Positions 33,728 through 47,100 of a stretch of DNA of 64,000 nt are shown here, piece after piece. Origin of the DNA: Motacilla alba alba (taxonomy: Eukaryota > Chordata > Aves > Passeriformes > Motacillidae); the NCBI RefSeq assembly GCF_015832195.1, contig NC_052017.1, positions 50,607,652 through 50,671,651 of the forward strand, in the 5' to 3' direction. Every line of letters starts with the position of its first letter. Within the stretch, counting starts at the first letter, position 1. The position numbers were made by a program, and so were the translations under genes. Under the pieces are notes generated by a model that did no database searches, had not been told where the DNA came from, and saw only the letters and a program-made list of their open reading frames with translations.

Positions 33728-35331
33728 GGAAATGCCAAAATGAATGAATGAAAACATAAACCTCCTTTCCTCATATAGGAATGAATACTTATTAAAGTCC
33801 TTGTTGAAATGGGGTGTTTTTTGAATCTTGTCCTCTTTGAAGCAGGTCTTAATTGAGCATGTAGCTTTTGCAAAAAAATTTTTCAAGGAAGATATGTTAG
33901 GAATCATTAATAGGCTACAGGTATAATTCTGTTCTGATTACTCATTTTGTTCTGTGGAAAACCTGTGGATAATTGGGATGCATGAATTTACAATAGAGAC
34001 TTGCTTAAATCTCCTCACCCTGTAGTTAGCCAGAATTGGTCATGGTGAAATAAACAGCAAGGTAAGTTACTTCAGTGTGAGTAGGAAAGTGGACCGAGTG
34101 GGTCAGAAAATGACTTTTCTCTGCAGGAGCTGAAATTGCATAAATGGCAAGTGCTTGACGAGATCTTTTCCCTCCCAAAAGAAGTCATTATCCAGTATAG
34201 AATTTTAGAGAAGGTAGGGCAATAATCTGATTAAAAATGGGTAATTCCTGAGGAAATGAGATGGGAAAATCTCAAAATGAATATGACTATTTCCTAGGGA
34301 ATACAGTGAAGCTATGAAAAAAAATTGTTCAGATGTATGATTTATTTTACATTTTCTTTTATGCTGAAGAGCAGCAAAAACCTTGTCTGATACTTTTGGC
34401 ATTGTTAAAATTCCTCAGACCTCCTTGAATTAGAGAGCTGGAAACTTTTTTCTTGTCCTAGAAATGGATTTTTCAAAACTCTCTGGTGGGTCTTGCATCA
34501 CTCCAAATCTTTGCATGACCTAATAGTAAAGGAGAGGGGAAAAAATAACAAGCTTATATTTTATATGAGGTAATGTTGCCCCTATTCACAGCCCACAAGC
34601 TGTGATTTCTTCATTCTACTCAAAAGGGCTTTGCAATGAAGCCATTCTTGAAGGCCACAATATTTAGTTTGCTGTTCCTAGGTCACAGTTTCCAAGGTAT
34701 TTTTGTGGTCAGGTGAAACTGCAGAATGAGGCTGTTCTGCTGAGCTACCTTTATCACTATAAAGCTGTTCTCTAAAGGTGCTTAACAATCTGAGGTATTG
34801 ATTTAAGCTTCCTGATTAGCAGTCTGATATAAAACACAGGGATTATAAATCTTGTGTAATATTTGAATAGAAGATAAATACTGAAGCTTCCAGATAAGGA
34901 CGCTTTCCTTTCAGGAGAAAATGCTGCTGTGGGAGAGTAAGCTTTACACATTTAAGAGCATATTTCCAAGACATTTGTTACAAACTTAAATATATTGTGT
35001 TTCATTTTGATCTCAGGAATAAAACTGGGAAAATTAATTTATCAGTCTCAGGTGTTAAGTGAAAATCTGCCAATTTCTTTCAGTAAGCAGGACTTTGGGC
35101 CGGTATATATAGTTTTGGCATAAATGAGGGCCATTAAAAAGTCATAATTTACCAATAAATATAAAATGTGGATGTATCTATAGCACTTTCCCTAACACTT
35201 TCAGAATGCAAAGCAACTGCATTAACTCAGATGCTGTGAGACAGCAACTACTGGTGAATTTTGTTTTTTTTTTTAATGAGACCCGCTGTGAGTCTTAAAT
35301 GTCCTCTATTCTTCCACAAGTTCATTGAAAG

Positions 35332-35390
35332 AAAAAAAAAAAAAAAACAACAAACCAAAAAACCACACAAAACCAAACCAAAAGAAAAAC
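35332..35390. repeat. poly(A) plus CAAA-type low-complexity tract
   Basis: An A run of 16 bases (35332-35347) is followed by A-rich text with CAA and CCAAA units. Confidence 0.85.
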
Positions 35391-37557
35391 TAACCACAGT
35401 GAAATTTCTAAGGCTATTAATTTCTATTTGATGTTTACTGAGGCATATTCCACTGCTTAGGAGTGTATATAATCTAACAGCATACACTGCTTCAGCAGAA
35501 TTACAAATAATTCCAGAGAAAGACAATAATTTTGCTGAGAACCTGCCTGTATGAACCCACTACCTACGGCTCCTTTTGACAAATTTAACCCTTCTGTGTC
35601 AACTTTAGCCTAAAGGTACAACATCAGAAAATTACCTGGATAGCTGTTGAGAGCACATTTTTGAAGGCTTCCCCTCCTGATACAGCTCCTGGTGCCAGAT
35701 GATCCTAGGGTGAAATTATTTTTCTAAATTTATCTGTGTCCAGATCACCGGCATTTGCTTTTCCACCAACATTATCATTTAGCTTTCAATGGCTCTTTCC
35801 CCTTCCCTTCAGACAGAAAGGTCTGTCTGACTTTTCTTCTATACCCTTTCAGAAAGGAAAGCTGTGAATTGATGGTTCCAAAAACCAGGAAGAACCCTTT
35901 CTCATTTGAATTATGGGGTAGTTACAGACAATAAAAACTAATACAATTAGTAATTCCTGTGGGATGGTAAGATAGATGTTCTTCTGCCTTGTGCACCATC
36001 CTCAAAAAACCAAAACAAACACCCCCCTTCCAGAAAATGCCAAAGCCACATTACCAGTTTAATTGCAGTTTCAGAATTATGACTGCAGTTAATTATGTGT
36101 AGATGGAGAGACATCACAGTTAGATTAATTTTTTTTAGGTCAAGTTGAGCGTGATATTTTGACACCTGGAAAATCAAGTTATGACTTACAAACTGAGCAA
36201 ATGCAATGTGTAAGTAATGGGGAGAGAATAAACAGATAACTAAAACGTCATTTTCTTGAGAAATTTTTATGGCCAGGGCCACATTTAAATGCAAAGTAAA
36301 GGTTCAGTCCAATGATTAACCTAGGAACAAGATGCAGCTGGTATATTAATTGACCTAATAAAGTATTCTACCTTAGGCAGCCTTTGTCTACATCCATTAC
36401 ATTACAGAGCAGCCAGTCAGTCAGAGTAGTTATAATTCACACACACAAAAACTGTGTTAAGATAATGGATGTGGTGTGTCAGCCTACATAAACTGCCAAA
36501 ATGGAGCCAAGAATTCCACTCCTGAGTCAACAATACTTTGAAATGTAGGGGGCAAGATTTAATCACCCCATTCTTAATTCATTCTGGTTTACCTGCATCA
36601 CAGTAATGAATGCTGCACAAGAAAATGATGCTTCCTCAGTTGCTTCGGGATGGTAAAGTGCCATAACTTTCCTTTTCAGTAAGTTCTTTTCTATTTGGTG
36701 AGTTCTTTTATTACTATTAGTTTAAAGGTTATTTTCACAAAGCCTGTGTCAGACATTTTTCTCTGGACAGATCACTAGAAAAACACTTAATAAGGTCTTA
36801 TGATTTTTTAGAGTCATTGCAACCCTTTTTAGGGTTAAGCAAAACTCCAGATCACTTATATCCACGTCCCTGAAAATCCTGAATTCTTCATATGGTATTC
36901 ATTGATAGGTAAGTGGTAGCCATTTAACTTTTCTCTCCACCCAAGAGATGACCAGAATATCAGAAGCAAATCAGTGAGAGGAGGTGTCAAAATGTCCAAT
37001 GAGTTACCAGTTCAGTCACTCCATACAATATCACATGGCAGAATGATTGTGATTCTCTTTATTACAACATATACAAGCAGAAAACAATCAGTAATGCAGG
37101 AATTCAATTATTTAAGGAATAATCACTTACCCTATAGTTAATGTTACTCTCCAGAACTGCAAAAACTTGGTCAGTTGTTAAATAACCTGACTTTAATGTT
37201 GTGGTTTCAAACTAGGCATCTTGACTAAATTAAATAATTTTAAAAACATGATCCTTTTTTTACAATTTGAATGGTTTCTAGAAAATAATCTCCAATAAGG
37301 AAGTACATCCTATGTGTTAAATAATACCTTTTGGGGTTTGTAACAATTTTTTTCTAAAATAATCAAGAAACTAATATACTAAGCAATTGCCTTTGGAATT
37401 TGTGTTTTCTTCCTTTGAAACTGAGTAAAATGGCACTTACCTTTAAATCCAAAAATGTAATGCATACTCAAATTCCCTTTTGGATCTAATGGAAAGTTTT
37501 GATCAATCTATTTTAATTTAAAAACATAGATTGCCTTTGTATTTATATTTCCCATGA

Positions 37558-37615
37558 CAAAAAACATAAACAAAACAAACAAAAGAAAAGCCCACAAACA
37601 AACAAAAAAAACCCC
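37558..37615. repeat. A-rich (CAAA)-type low-complexity tract
   Basis: The text is built from aaac/aaaac units, for example acaaaacaaacaaaagaaaa. Confidence 0.85.
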
Positions 37616-39075
37616 TACATCAAAACTTGCCCAACAAGGTTTTTATACTTTTATTCTGTCCAGAAACATGGGTACAAGGGAATGAGGCACTAAAAGGTTG
37701 AGATCTGGCTGAATTCATTGCTCCTCTAATATACTGAGTCAGTCATAATCACACTTACAAGCCAAGAATGCTCTTGAAATTTCTTCAGGAGGAAAGTCAA
37801 AGAGATGGAAGAAAACTAAGAGCAATCAGCTTCCTAACAGAGCATCACACTCCCTTAGCCTTGGAGGAGGTCCAGCCTTCTGAATTCAGTTACCTCCCTC
37901 ATTCTGAGGTCTTCTGATCTTTTTATTTAATATTTGAATTGCACTACCCCAGAGGCACTGGCTGTGTTTTCTGCATAAACTTGAGTCAGCCCTAGATCTA
38001 TGTGACCATATTTTTGTTTGGATTTTGTGGATGAATTCTTCTGTTTGTTTTTATGGCAAAGCTTATTAAGGAAATTTTTTCCACAAGGTACTTGATAGAA
38101 TTATAGCACTTTGCCATTGCTGGGTTTCTGCCATCATATATCATACTGCAGAGCTCCAAACTTCACAGAGAAAAATAGAGACCATTTATTTAGCTACCCC
38201 ATAAGACAATTCTGCTTCCATAGGCAGTGGCACCAACCTTAAATTTGCTGACACCAAACCATGGTTTATTCTGTCCTAACCCTTCCCTTTCCTTACCAAT
38301 ACTCCTATCATTCTTCTTCCCTGTTTTCCTGCCTCTCTGCTCTACCCTTTCCACCTCAAGAGCTCATTAGACCTTTTGTGAGCCATTTTGACTCACTGTT
38401 GTAACAGAAAATGTTCAGTACTCTTTTTTTGTTCCTCCTGGAGTAAGTGAATTAAAGAGGCTGTCAAAAAGGATAAAGTGAGCACCAGCATGGAGAACAT
38501 GTGGGAGTGGGAAAGTGATACAGGACATCCACTTTTGGCAGTGGTTATCTGTTAATTCTCACCATATTTCACTACACCACACCCCAGAAGATGGCCAGGA
38601 AACTCTAGTATCAGTTTTGATGCTTGCAAATTACTAAATAACTCTTTTGGATTATAGAGATCCTCTTCTATGCCACTGTTCTCTGGTAGCAAAATCAGTC
38701 ATGCCTTCTCTTGCCTTCAGCACTCATTCCCATGACATTGCCTGCCATAATATACTACACCTTCCACTGCTGCCATTTCACCTATTTGTACAGTGGAATT
38801 GCAACCAGATTATCGGGGGAAACATGTAGGATGAAAAAGCAGGGGTTTTATCAGTTGTTTTTAAAAAAAATTCTGATCAAGCCTGTAAACACCTTGCTAA
38901 ATTCTTGGAAATGTAGTGACTTGCCAAAAAGCCAGAGGCTATCAAGAATGCACTAATCAAGAAAGAAAATGCAAATATTCTTTTGGAGAAGCTCACAAGT
39001 ATGTTGGAAGGGAAAATGAAATCTAATCCCATGAAAGCAAGTGAGGCATATTTATCGTAATTTTTTCCAGTCTAG

Positions 39076-39127
39076 CCCCTACCACCCCCATTCCCCAACC
39101 CCCACCCAAACCCAAAAAAAAAAAAAA
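39076..39127. repeat. C-rich to poly(A) low-complexity tract
   Basis: The text ccccattccccaacccccac grades into cccaaacccaaaaaaaa. It may be a purely simple repeat. Confidence 0.8.
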
Positions 39128-41836
39128 GCAGAGAGAAATCATGCTATTTCATTATCCTTAAGTGAGATTCATTTTACAAGAGGAAAGAAAACAGGAAGTA
39201 TGACTTAAGAAAAGACAAACTGGGAGATTAGGTATATTTAGGCAGAGGAGGAAAAAGCAAAAGAATGATCAATTTGAGTCAACACCGTTTGCTAATCTAA
39301 CATGGAGAAAGGAAATCTAGATTGCTCCAAAATTCTGTAAGAGCTAAAATCCTACTTTTTTCATAATTCATATATCTAAATGTACTCTGCAAAAGCCTGC
39401 TAGGTACTGATGCAGTGTGTTCCGTTCACTTAGAAGATTTGTCGCTGGAAATTGCTTGGTCAAGGAAGTAGACTTCATAGTACACAAAATTCTTTATCAA
39501 GCAAACTTATATATTTGAAAAAATAATTAAAATACGAGTGATATTTTTCTTTAGGCAACTTTTCCCAAACTGTCTTAGCCTTAGAGTCATAACAAGTAAA
39601 TTTACTATGCCATATATCACTGCCAGCTTAATTCAGAATGAGCTGTAATTCAGTATTGGCAGTGGTAAATTGACTACAGTCTACTGAAGCTTTCTATTTT
39701 TTCCCATATAACTTCTAGCTATCTTAGGGCACAACTTTGTTGGAACCACAGATATGACTGAACATTTCTATTCATCTTTTTTCATTTCTAGGTTGTTTCA
39801 TATTAAACATCATTCTGAATGCATTCTAAATACTGATATGCCTGAACCTAACTATTCTGAGTCCAAACTTAGATGTGATTCTATACTATATGTCATTAGG
39901 TTGAATTCACCTGGCTGAGGCAACTGCCAGCCCAAACCAAAAGTGAATAACCTCCAACACATGCCTGCCATGCTGTACTAGCAGTGAAGAAAGAGGGATT
40001 TGTAGCAGTGGATAGGGACAGGAACTTCTGCTTAAGATGGCAAAAGAATGTCATTACACAGTCAGAGTTTGCAGGACTAAATTTCTAAAGGTGCCAGTAA
40101 GATTTTGTTCCTTATTGTAGGCAGAAGTAACAGGCCCAAAACAGCAGCAAGGATATACATTTTGCTACAATACCTGACTAAGGTTGGTCTTTAAGCTTTG
40201 GCAGTGATCTCAAAGGAGAAAATACCTCAAACCAGTGCAATCCTGCCCTACCACTTGCCCTTACCAGGCCCTTGTCTCTCAAAGGTGCCACTTGGGGTTG
40301 CCTGGGAATGAAGTGAAGCCACTGAAGTTATTACCTTCAGTGGTTGTCATCCTCTCTCCAAACTTCCTATCAGGCAGTTCTTCTGCTGGATTCTGAATGC
40401 CCAGAAGTGAATTCAGGCCAGGAACTGAAAGGTTCAAGAGCAGTAAATTGCAAAGGAGTTTGTTTATCTTCTCCAAATTTATGGAAGCCTTAGCCATTCC
40501 TTCTGGGATCTGAATTTTAATCCCAGGAATCTGGAGGAAAACTATATCCCTTCCTCAACTCCATTTGTCTCTGGATAGCTAAAAACAGAGATTAATTTAT
40601 CCCTAAATGTTTTGAACCTTTACTTTAAAGCCATAAATGACCCCTCTGGCACACAGAATAGGTAGAAAACACACTCTTTTCTCTTTCATTTTCCTCCCAC
40701 ACTTCTTCTCTTCTCATCTCCATTTTTTCTTCAGTTTCATTTACTTTTTTTTCCATACTATGAAGCTGTAAGCAGTTGAAGGAATGACAATGATATAAGG
40801 CTGCTTCTTGCTGTATCCTCCATCCTTTACATGGGTGGATGGGTCCCTGTAATTGCAGTTGGTTTTAATCAATTGCTCTCAAATACATACTAGTTGTCTT
40901 TTTTTTGGCAAGTATTTTGAAGTTTAAGAGTACCTATTACCTATTTAAAATTAATACAAGCTTGGAATGCATGCAAGTCCATGTAACTTTTCATTTTTAA
41001 TTTGAATCTATTCTCCCTAGAGGAGTCTAGAATTCTTTATGAATTTATCAGTGTTAACTAAGGAAAAAAAAAACAACAAACAAATGCCCTTATATATCCT
41101 AGATTCTCCTCTAGGGAAAACTGTTGAGAGTTTACACTTGAAAAACAGTGTTTCTCATAAAGTTAAGTTGTTTTGAACTGTAAGAATGCTCCACCATTCA
41201 GTAAAGGTCTAATTTAATGCCTATTGAATGCCAAAGAAATAATCTCATTTATTTCAGTAGGTACTAAGGCTGCTCTTGCAAATCATTTTGGTTCACATAG
41301 TAGCATTCCTCAAATCCAGAAATGGGTTGAGCACCAGTATTCATGGAAGCAGGGTGAGGATCAGTTCTCTTGCACAGATGAAGCCAAAACAATCTTGCCA
41401 TCATTAGGCAGAAGTGACTTGTGATTATTTATAAGGGTAGTTCAGGTAACTGCTACACAGTGAAACCCATGGGCAGACAGTTAATGTATAGGAAGGTCAA
41501 CAAATACAATAAAAAAGGTGAAGTTAGAATTTGCTTATGTTTTGCAGGAAAAAACCATTTTTCTGTAATTGGTAAGTTTGTTTCTGTCTCTGAGTGTCAA
41601 TGGGTTTGCTAGAGTAGGGTTTTTGCTCATTGGTCAGGTACTGTGTGTTACAAATGGTACAGAACTCTGCTAGCTGAATAGGTGAAGAAGATCTTTGATC
41701 ACAATTTTCAGTGATGAGACTAATTAAGAAAATAAGTCTAACCATAGTTAAAGTTCACAAACCAACAACCAGTGACCAAAGAATAAGATTTGGAGATTAG
41801 GGAGCATTTATCCATTTTTTAAATGCAAAAAATTAG

Positions 41837-41900
41837 GAAAAAAAAACAAAAAAAAAACAAAAAACAAAAAAATAACAACAAAAAACCACACAAATAAACC
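41837..41900. repeat. A-rich (CAAA)-type low-complexity tract
   Basis: Runs of A broken by single C residues (acaaaaaaaaaacaaaaaac). Confidence 0.85.
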
Positions 41901-44091
41901 AGCAGCTATTGCTACTGAAATAATGGAGTAAAGATGCAGTAACTGGATACAGGCATCCCAAAGGAGGTATTCTTCTTCACTGTTCATGTGCTTGAAGCTA
42001 CTCGTTTGTGTGGCATCATGTAGAAGTATTGAAAGAAATTATGTTTTAGGGCTGCAGCTGGAGGTGAGGGTGAACTATGTGATTTAAAGACAAAATTCAG
42101 AAGGGGAGAGCTGGACAGTTCAAGAAATAGAGAAATTTGCTGATCTGAAGAGCCCAAAGTGTGGATCACCAACTGACCTGGAACAGTGTACACTTGTAGG
42201 ACATGATGTTCAGTGGAGGGAAACCATCATTCTGTTCTGGAGGAAGTGTGGGCAGAAATGAAGGTGTAGACAGAAGAAGTAGAGAGCTGCTTCAACAAAA
42301 CTCTGTGTTAAAACAGGCCTGCTACCAGAAGCACTCCAGAGAAAAGGCACAGTATTCCATACAAAACAGAAACGGAAAAGGAGTAAGAGGTGAAATACTG
42401 TGATTATCCTGCAACCTGGGATGACTGGATACGGCTTTGGATGATTTCTGGTACTTCCACTGCTTCATGACTCTTCAGTTTTGCATCTCTGAGAAACTGC
42501 ACCTGAGCTCTACAGAGAAGCTGACAAGGAAGTTGACTGTGGCTGGTCATTAGCAATCAGATGAAAAGACTCAGTGTGCACACACAACATTTTACATCCA
42601 TCTCTACTGTCATGTGCATAAGAGAGATCCTTTCATAGTGCAGCAGATGAACTTACCTTTCTTCCCCAGCACAGCTTCAGCAGCTCTCCTGCAGCAGGAA
42701 TTCGTCACTTAAATATCAGTCTTTATAATTTTCTTCTTCCTGCTGCTCTTATAAATGAAACTGGGATAGAAGTACTGGTAGATAATAGGAAAGAAATGTG
42801 GTGTCAGCCTTCAAAAAGAGAAAGATCGTAGTAATTACTGTCAAGAAAGTCTAGTTTCAATCCCTTTTAAAATACTGGAATAAATAACAGTTTGTAGCCA
42901 TTTGGAAGATAGCAGAGACATCAGGAATAAGTGCACCTTCCAAAAACAAACTGTAGCTGTTACTTTTTGACAGAATTACCAAATAAGAAGACTATGACAG
43001 ATCCAGTGCAGAAATTTTCTGCCTGTGATAATTTAATGAGAAAAGTTATATTTGCAATTAATTCTAAAAATGAAGTGTAATACCTGAGAGTAAAGATGGA
43101 AATAACACAAGAAATAAATGTCTAGTGAGCCTGCAGCTGGGCACCTGAGACATACTCATCATGGTCTCTAGGGAGATCTTCAGTGTTTTAGCATGGCTTT
43201 ATGCTTGGTAAAGCTCTACTCAGCTTGAGAGTGGGGCCTGGAGTAGCCTTTTGTTTAACCTACTCAAAATGTTTGTCTGAGGTCCTTCTTTCCCACTTGC
43301 ACTACCAATTAAATACTGGTTCCAAATGGCAGGTCTTTATTACCTTTACCTTCTTCCCTGAGTTCATGTCAGTTCCTCCTAGGAACAGCCTGTCATTCTC
43401 ATCCAGGTAGTCATATCACATCAATAAGACAAACAGAAAGAATGTATGATATTTATCATCCATTTAACATTGCCTGCTTAGCAATGTTCTTCACAGGAAA
43501 AGAAAAACACATGGAAATTTTGGTTTTGCAGGTAACGTTACTATGAAAGGAATAGTAATACAGATGATTGCAGAAGGATGTGAAAGAAAGATTCTTAGAG
43601 GTCTGAGATAAAAAAAAACCTCATTAGAAAGGATCAAACAGTGCCACCTAATAATTCATCTGGAGAGGAATGACAGCTATTGAGAAGAGTCATATGAAGA
43701 TTAAATTAAGGAAGGGCAAAATTTGGGCCAAATATCAGGAGAGCTTTCCTACTAGTGAGATTTAGAAGATACTGCAAAAGAATGGTCTAAATTCACGACT
43801 TTTTAAGGTAAAAGCAGATCAAAATGTTCTTTAGAGAATATAAGCAGATGGGGAGATTAGGCTGCATGTCTGCAATTTATAAGCTCTGATGTCCAAAAGA
43901 ATTATTTGAAGAAATCTGAAGTTCATAACAACCTTCCCTTTCTCTCTACAGCACGATGGAATAAGTACCCCTACCCTTGTTTTGGCATAAGACATTTGGA
44001 TTTTTTTTGGAAATGAAAGTGTTACCACATGTCCTTTACCTTCACAATTATTTGTATTTTGTTTTATAGCAGTATCTTGCAGTTCTGCTCC

Positions 44092-44175
44092 CCATTAGAT
44101 CCCACTGAGCTAAGTGCTCTCAAGAAATACAAGAAATGTTATTTCTATATCCCAGAGCCCTAATGTTCTAAATGT
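44092..44175 (+). repeat. ancient amniote repeat relic, same family as 10388
   Basis: cattagatcccactgagcta, agtgctctcaagaaatacaa and cccagagccctaatgttcta follow the order of the amniote repeat 'ccccattgagctaggtgctg ... ccccaaagagcttacaatct'. This is the same portion as at 10388-10465, on the same strand. Confidence 0.58.
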
Positions 44176-47100
44176 AAAAATAATTCAATTAGTAAGTTTT
44201 ATAAATGGTTTGGTATGGAAACAAGGACAGAGTAACACCACCATGATGACAAAGCTAACTGTTTTTCAAGTTGTTGATTTTGTTTGTGCTATGTGTTCTT
44301 TAAAAATCATATACCTACTTCTACGTTGAAAACAATTTCTATATTCATCTGTCACTGGAAGTGGATATTTCAGATAGAATGTTACTGATAGAAATTCAGA
44401 TATATCTCATGTAACGAATATGTACAAAGAACTGTATCTGGGAGCTGTATCAAAACATGCTTGAGCATCCTCATGCCATGAGTTGTAAATACACAAATAT
44501 AGGTGTCCTGACCAATCTTCTGCCTTGACTGTTGAAATGCAGGGTAGAGTACAGAGTGTGAGTGTGTTCCTTTCTGCACCCAGAAAGCCCTTATGAATAT
44601 TCATTTCTGTATGACCACACCTCTCTCTGAGGGCAGGATTGTGCTGCTCAGTTCACAGGTGTGAGGACGGGGCTCTACAACTCACCTTGTATCTATAACT
44701 TCTGAAAGAGGTGTTCCTCCTTTGTATTTTTGTAGATGCTGCTTTTTTACAAGGTCTTTCCAGATTCAAAATAAGAAGGAGAATTGTTGGTTTTTCACTA
44801 CTTTTATAGTAATGTTCATGCTTCGATATACTATGATCTGAGCCATGAAGTTACCATAAGTCTAAGGGATTTCCTAGAAAGAATTGTTCTAAATTAACAC
44901 TCTTGGTATTTCAGGTCATATCTGGTTCCACGCATGTGCATTTAATTTTAAAGACCCTAAAGAAATCAATTACCCCATTTTTCTGTCTTTGAATTCTATG
45001 TTCTGCACTTTCTTTAAATTGCAGTGATAGAGTATTTATATAAAGTTTCTCCTTTTCAAATACTCACCAGTAATGTAACCTGCAGAACAAAGGGCTTTGA
45101 GTAGTGGAGTTTTTTTCCTCTCCCTGAGAAGAAAAATAAACACTCTGTTCCTACATGCACGAGGTAACACATGTTGGAACATGTGATAATATAACATGAA
45201 GGTATTCCTTCAGGTTATTTTACTTGATGCAGTTTGACACCATCCTGTAAGTGATATTCTCTTTGTTCATATTCTTCTCAGTTTTCACTGGCAACAAGAG
45301 TATTTTTCAAGTTTGACAGAAAGGGACCTTAGGTCTGCACTCCTCTTGCTCTTTTTCAGGACAATATCATTTGATATTTCCTCCAGACAGACTGCTAAAA
45401 AAGTACCAGACCCAGCCTAGTGATAGAAAAATACTATTTATTCCTTATTCTTTTTCAAATCATGCAGAGATAATTGCAGTTCTTTGCGTCAGCCTGTTGC
45501 ATTACTAGATTTCAGATACGATCCTTGTTTTCCTTCCGTTATCAATATAATGACACATAGTCAGGAGCAATCTGTCCATATATTGAAGTTTCAGGAGCAC
45601 AGGCATATCTCACTGGGAATGGGAACTGAAGAGATGTAGCTAGTGGCTATTCAGATGAATGTCAATGGAAGAAAAGAGCCCTAAGGATGCAAAGCTACAC
45701 TTACTCCCATCTGGATACTTCCTTCACTTCAAAGCATAGACAAAGCTGGAATCTCTAGCTGCAGGGTTTCACTCTATCTTATTCTGAAGAAATTCATACA
45801 GCCTGAAGTCTTTTAAGTGCATTGCTTTTAACCTGAGTAACTGAAATATGGAGGAAAAAAAGTTAATGGCGATCTACTTTAAATCTGGTTCTGTAAGGAC
45901 CTACAGGAACAAAGAGAGCACGTCTCTGTTGATGTCAGTCACACATTCCCACTCCACGCTGTAGGTAAATGCAGTGACTGGTGAAGGCAAGGATGGATTG
46001 CCAGGGAGCAGCACGAGCAGCCTGCTCTGCCAGGCAAGTGGGTAGCTGAGGGTCACACCAAGAGAGGCAGATGCATCTCCTCACTTACAAGGGTAGCTGT
46101 CAATGAGGGCTTCTCACAGCTCTTTTTCACAGATTTGCTGTTTTCATGTCAGACTGGTGTAAGGTCATACAGCTGTGTCATACCCAGGAAAGGAAACGAA
46201 GCGGTACAGAGAGAGATGGTACAGGCTCATAGAGGCTCATAAAAGATGGATGATGCAATCAGGACCCTGTAATGGTGTTTTTAACATGTCCAGTTTATTT
46301 TTAGCATGAGATTTTTAGGCAGTCTGACTAATGAGAGATGAAATATGTCTGCATTACCATGAAAGCTAATTTCATGGTTATGCGGACATAAGCTGGAAAA
46401 TGCTGTATGAAGCTTTATACAATCCAAAGGTTTGAAAAGTCCCTTGACTTGGGCACATTCTCCATGTACACATGTACATCTAGCATTTCACATCAAAATC
46501 CCTCTTATAGCTCCTCCAGAACCTATAGCACGGAAACTTGCCAGAAGCTTTTTTTAAACTGCCAATGCACAATGCAGTAGATCACTTCTATCTATGTGCT
46601 GTTGACACTTCCACAAAACTTCCACTTCTAAGTGTGTTGACACTTTCACAAAACTCTGACATATGAGTGAGCTCGGACTGCCCTTTTCACAAGCCTTGCT
46701 GTCTCTTTGTCCCAAAAGACTTTGTTCATTTCTGGAACAAGAGAATTCACTCATCATTACAGACTCTCCCGTCTCACCAGGACCGGTCAGCCTAGCCAGT
46801 CTGCAGCTTTCCGGGTATTCTCTAGAAACCTCATGGTGACAGGAGTGCTGCTGGCAGTCAGCCAGGCCTCCATCACAGACAGTGTTTGCATGCTTTGGTC
46901 AGCAGTTCTGTAATTTCACATATGAGTTCCCTAAGAGCTCCCTAGTGAATGCCATCAGTCTGGGTGACTTATGAACATAGCTTCTCTGCTTGGTCTGATG
47001 CTTCCTGTGTATTTACTTTAAAGTCATCTAGCTCATCTGACTTATTTACTACAAAGTAAGTGTAGACATATTTATGCCATGATTTACACTGAAATCACCA

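Larger units (their letters stand above)
33300..38640. other. unique AT-rich interval
   Basis: No gene was recognised. Simple sequence includes CTTT repeats at 33703-33727, an A-rich tract at 35332-35390 and another at 37558-37615. The section 34560-34920 lacks recognised repeats and has a mixed, non-simple composition that could mark a conserved non-coding element; this is a guess. Confidence 0.45.
38641..44091. other. unique AT-rich interval
   Basis: No gene or dispersed repeat was recognised. It contains a C-rich then A-rich tract (39076-39127, with a 14-base A run at 39114-39127) and an A-rich tract at 41837-41900. All frames are short and unrecognised. Confidence 0.5.
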
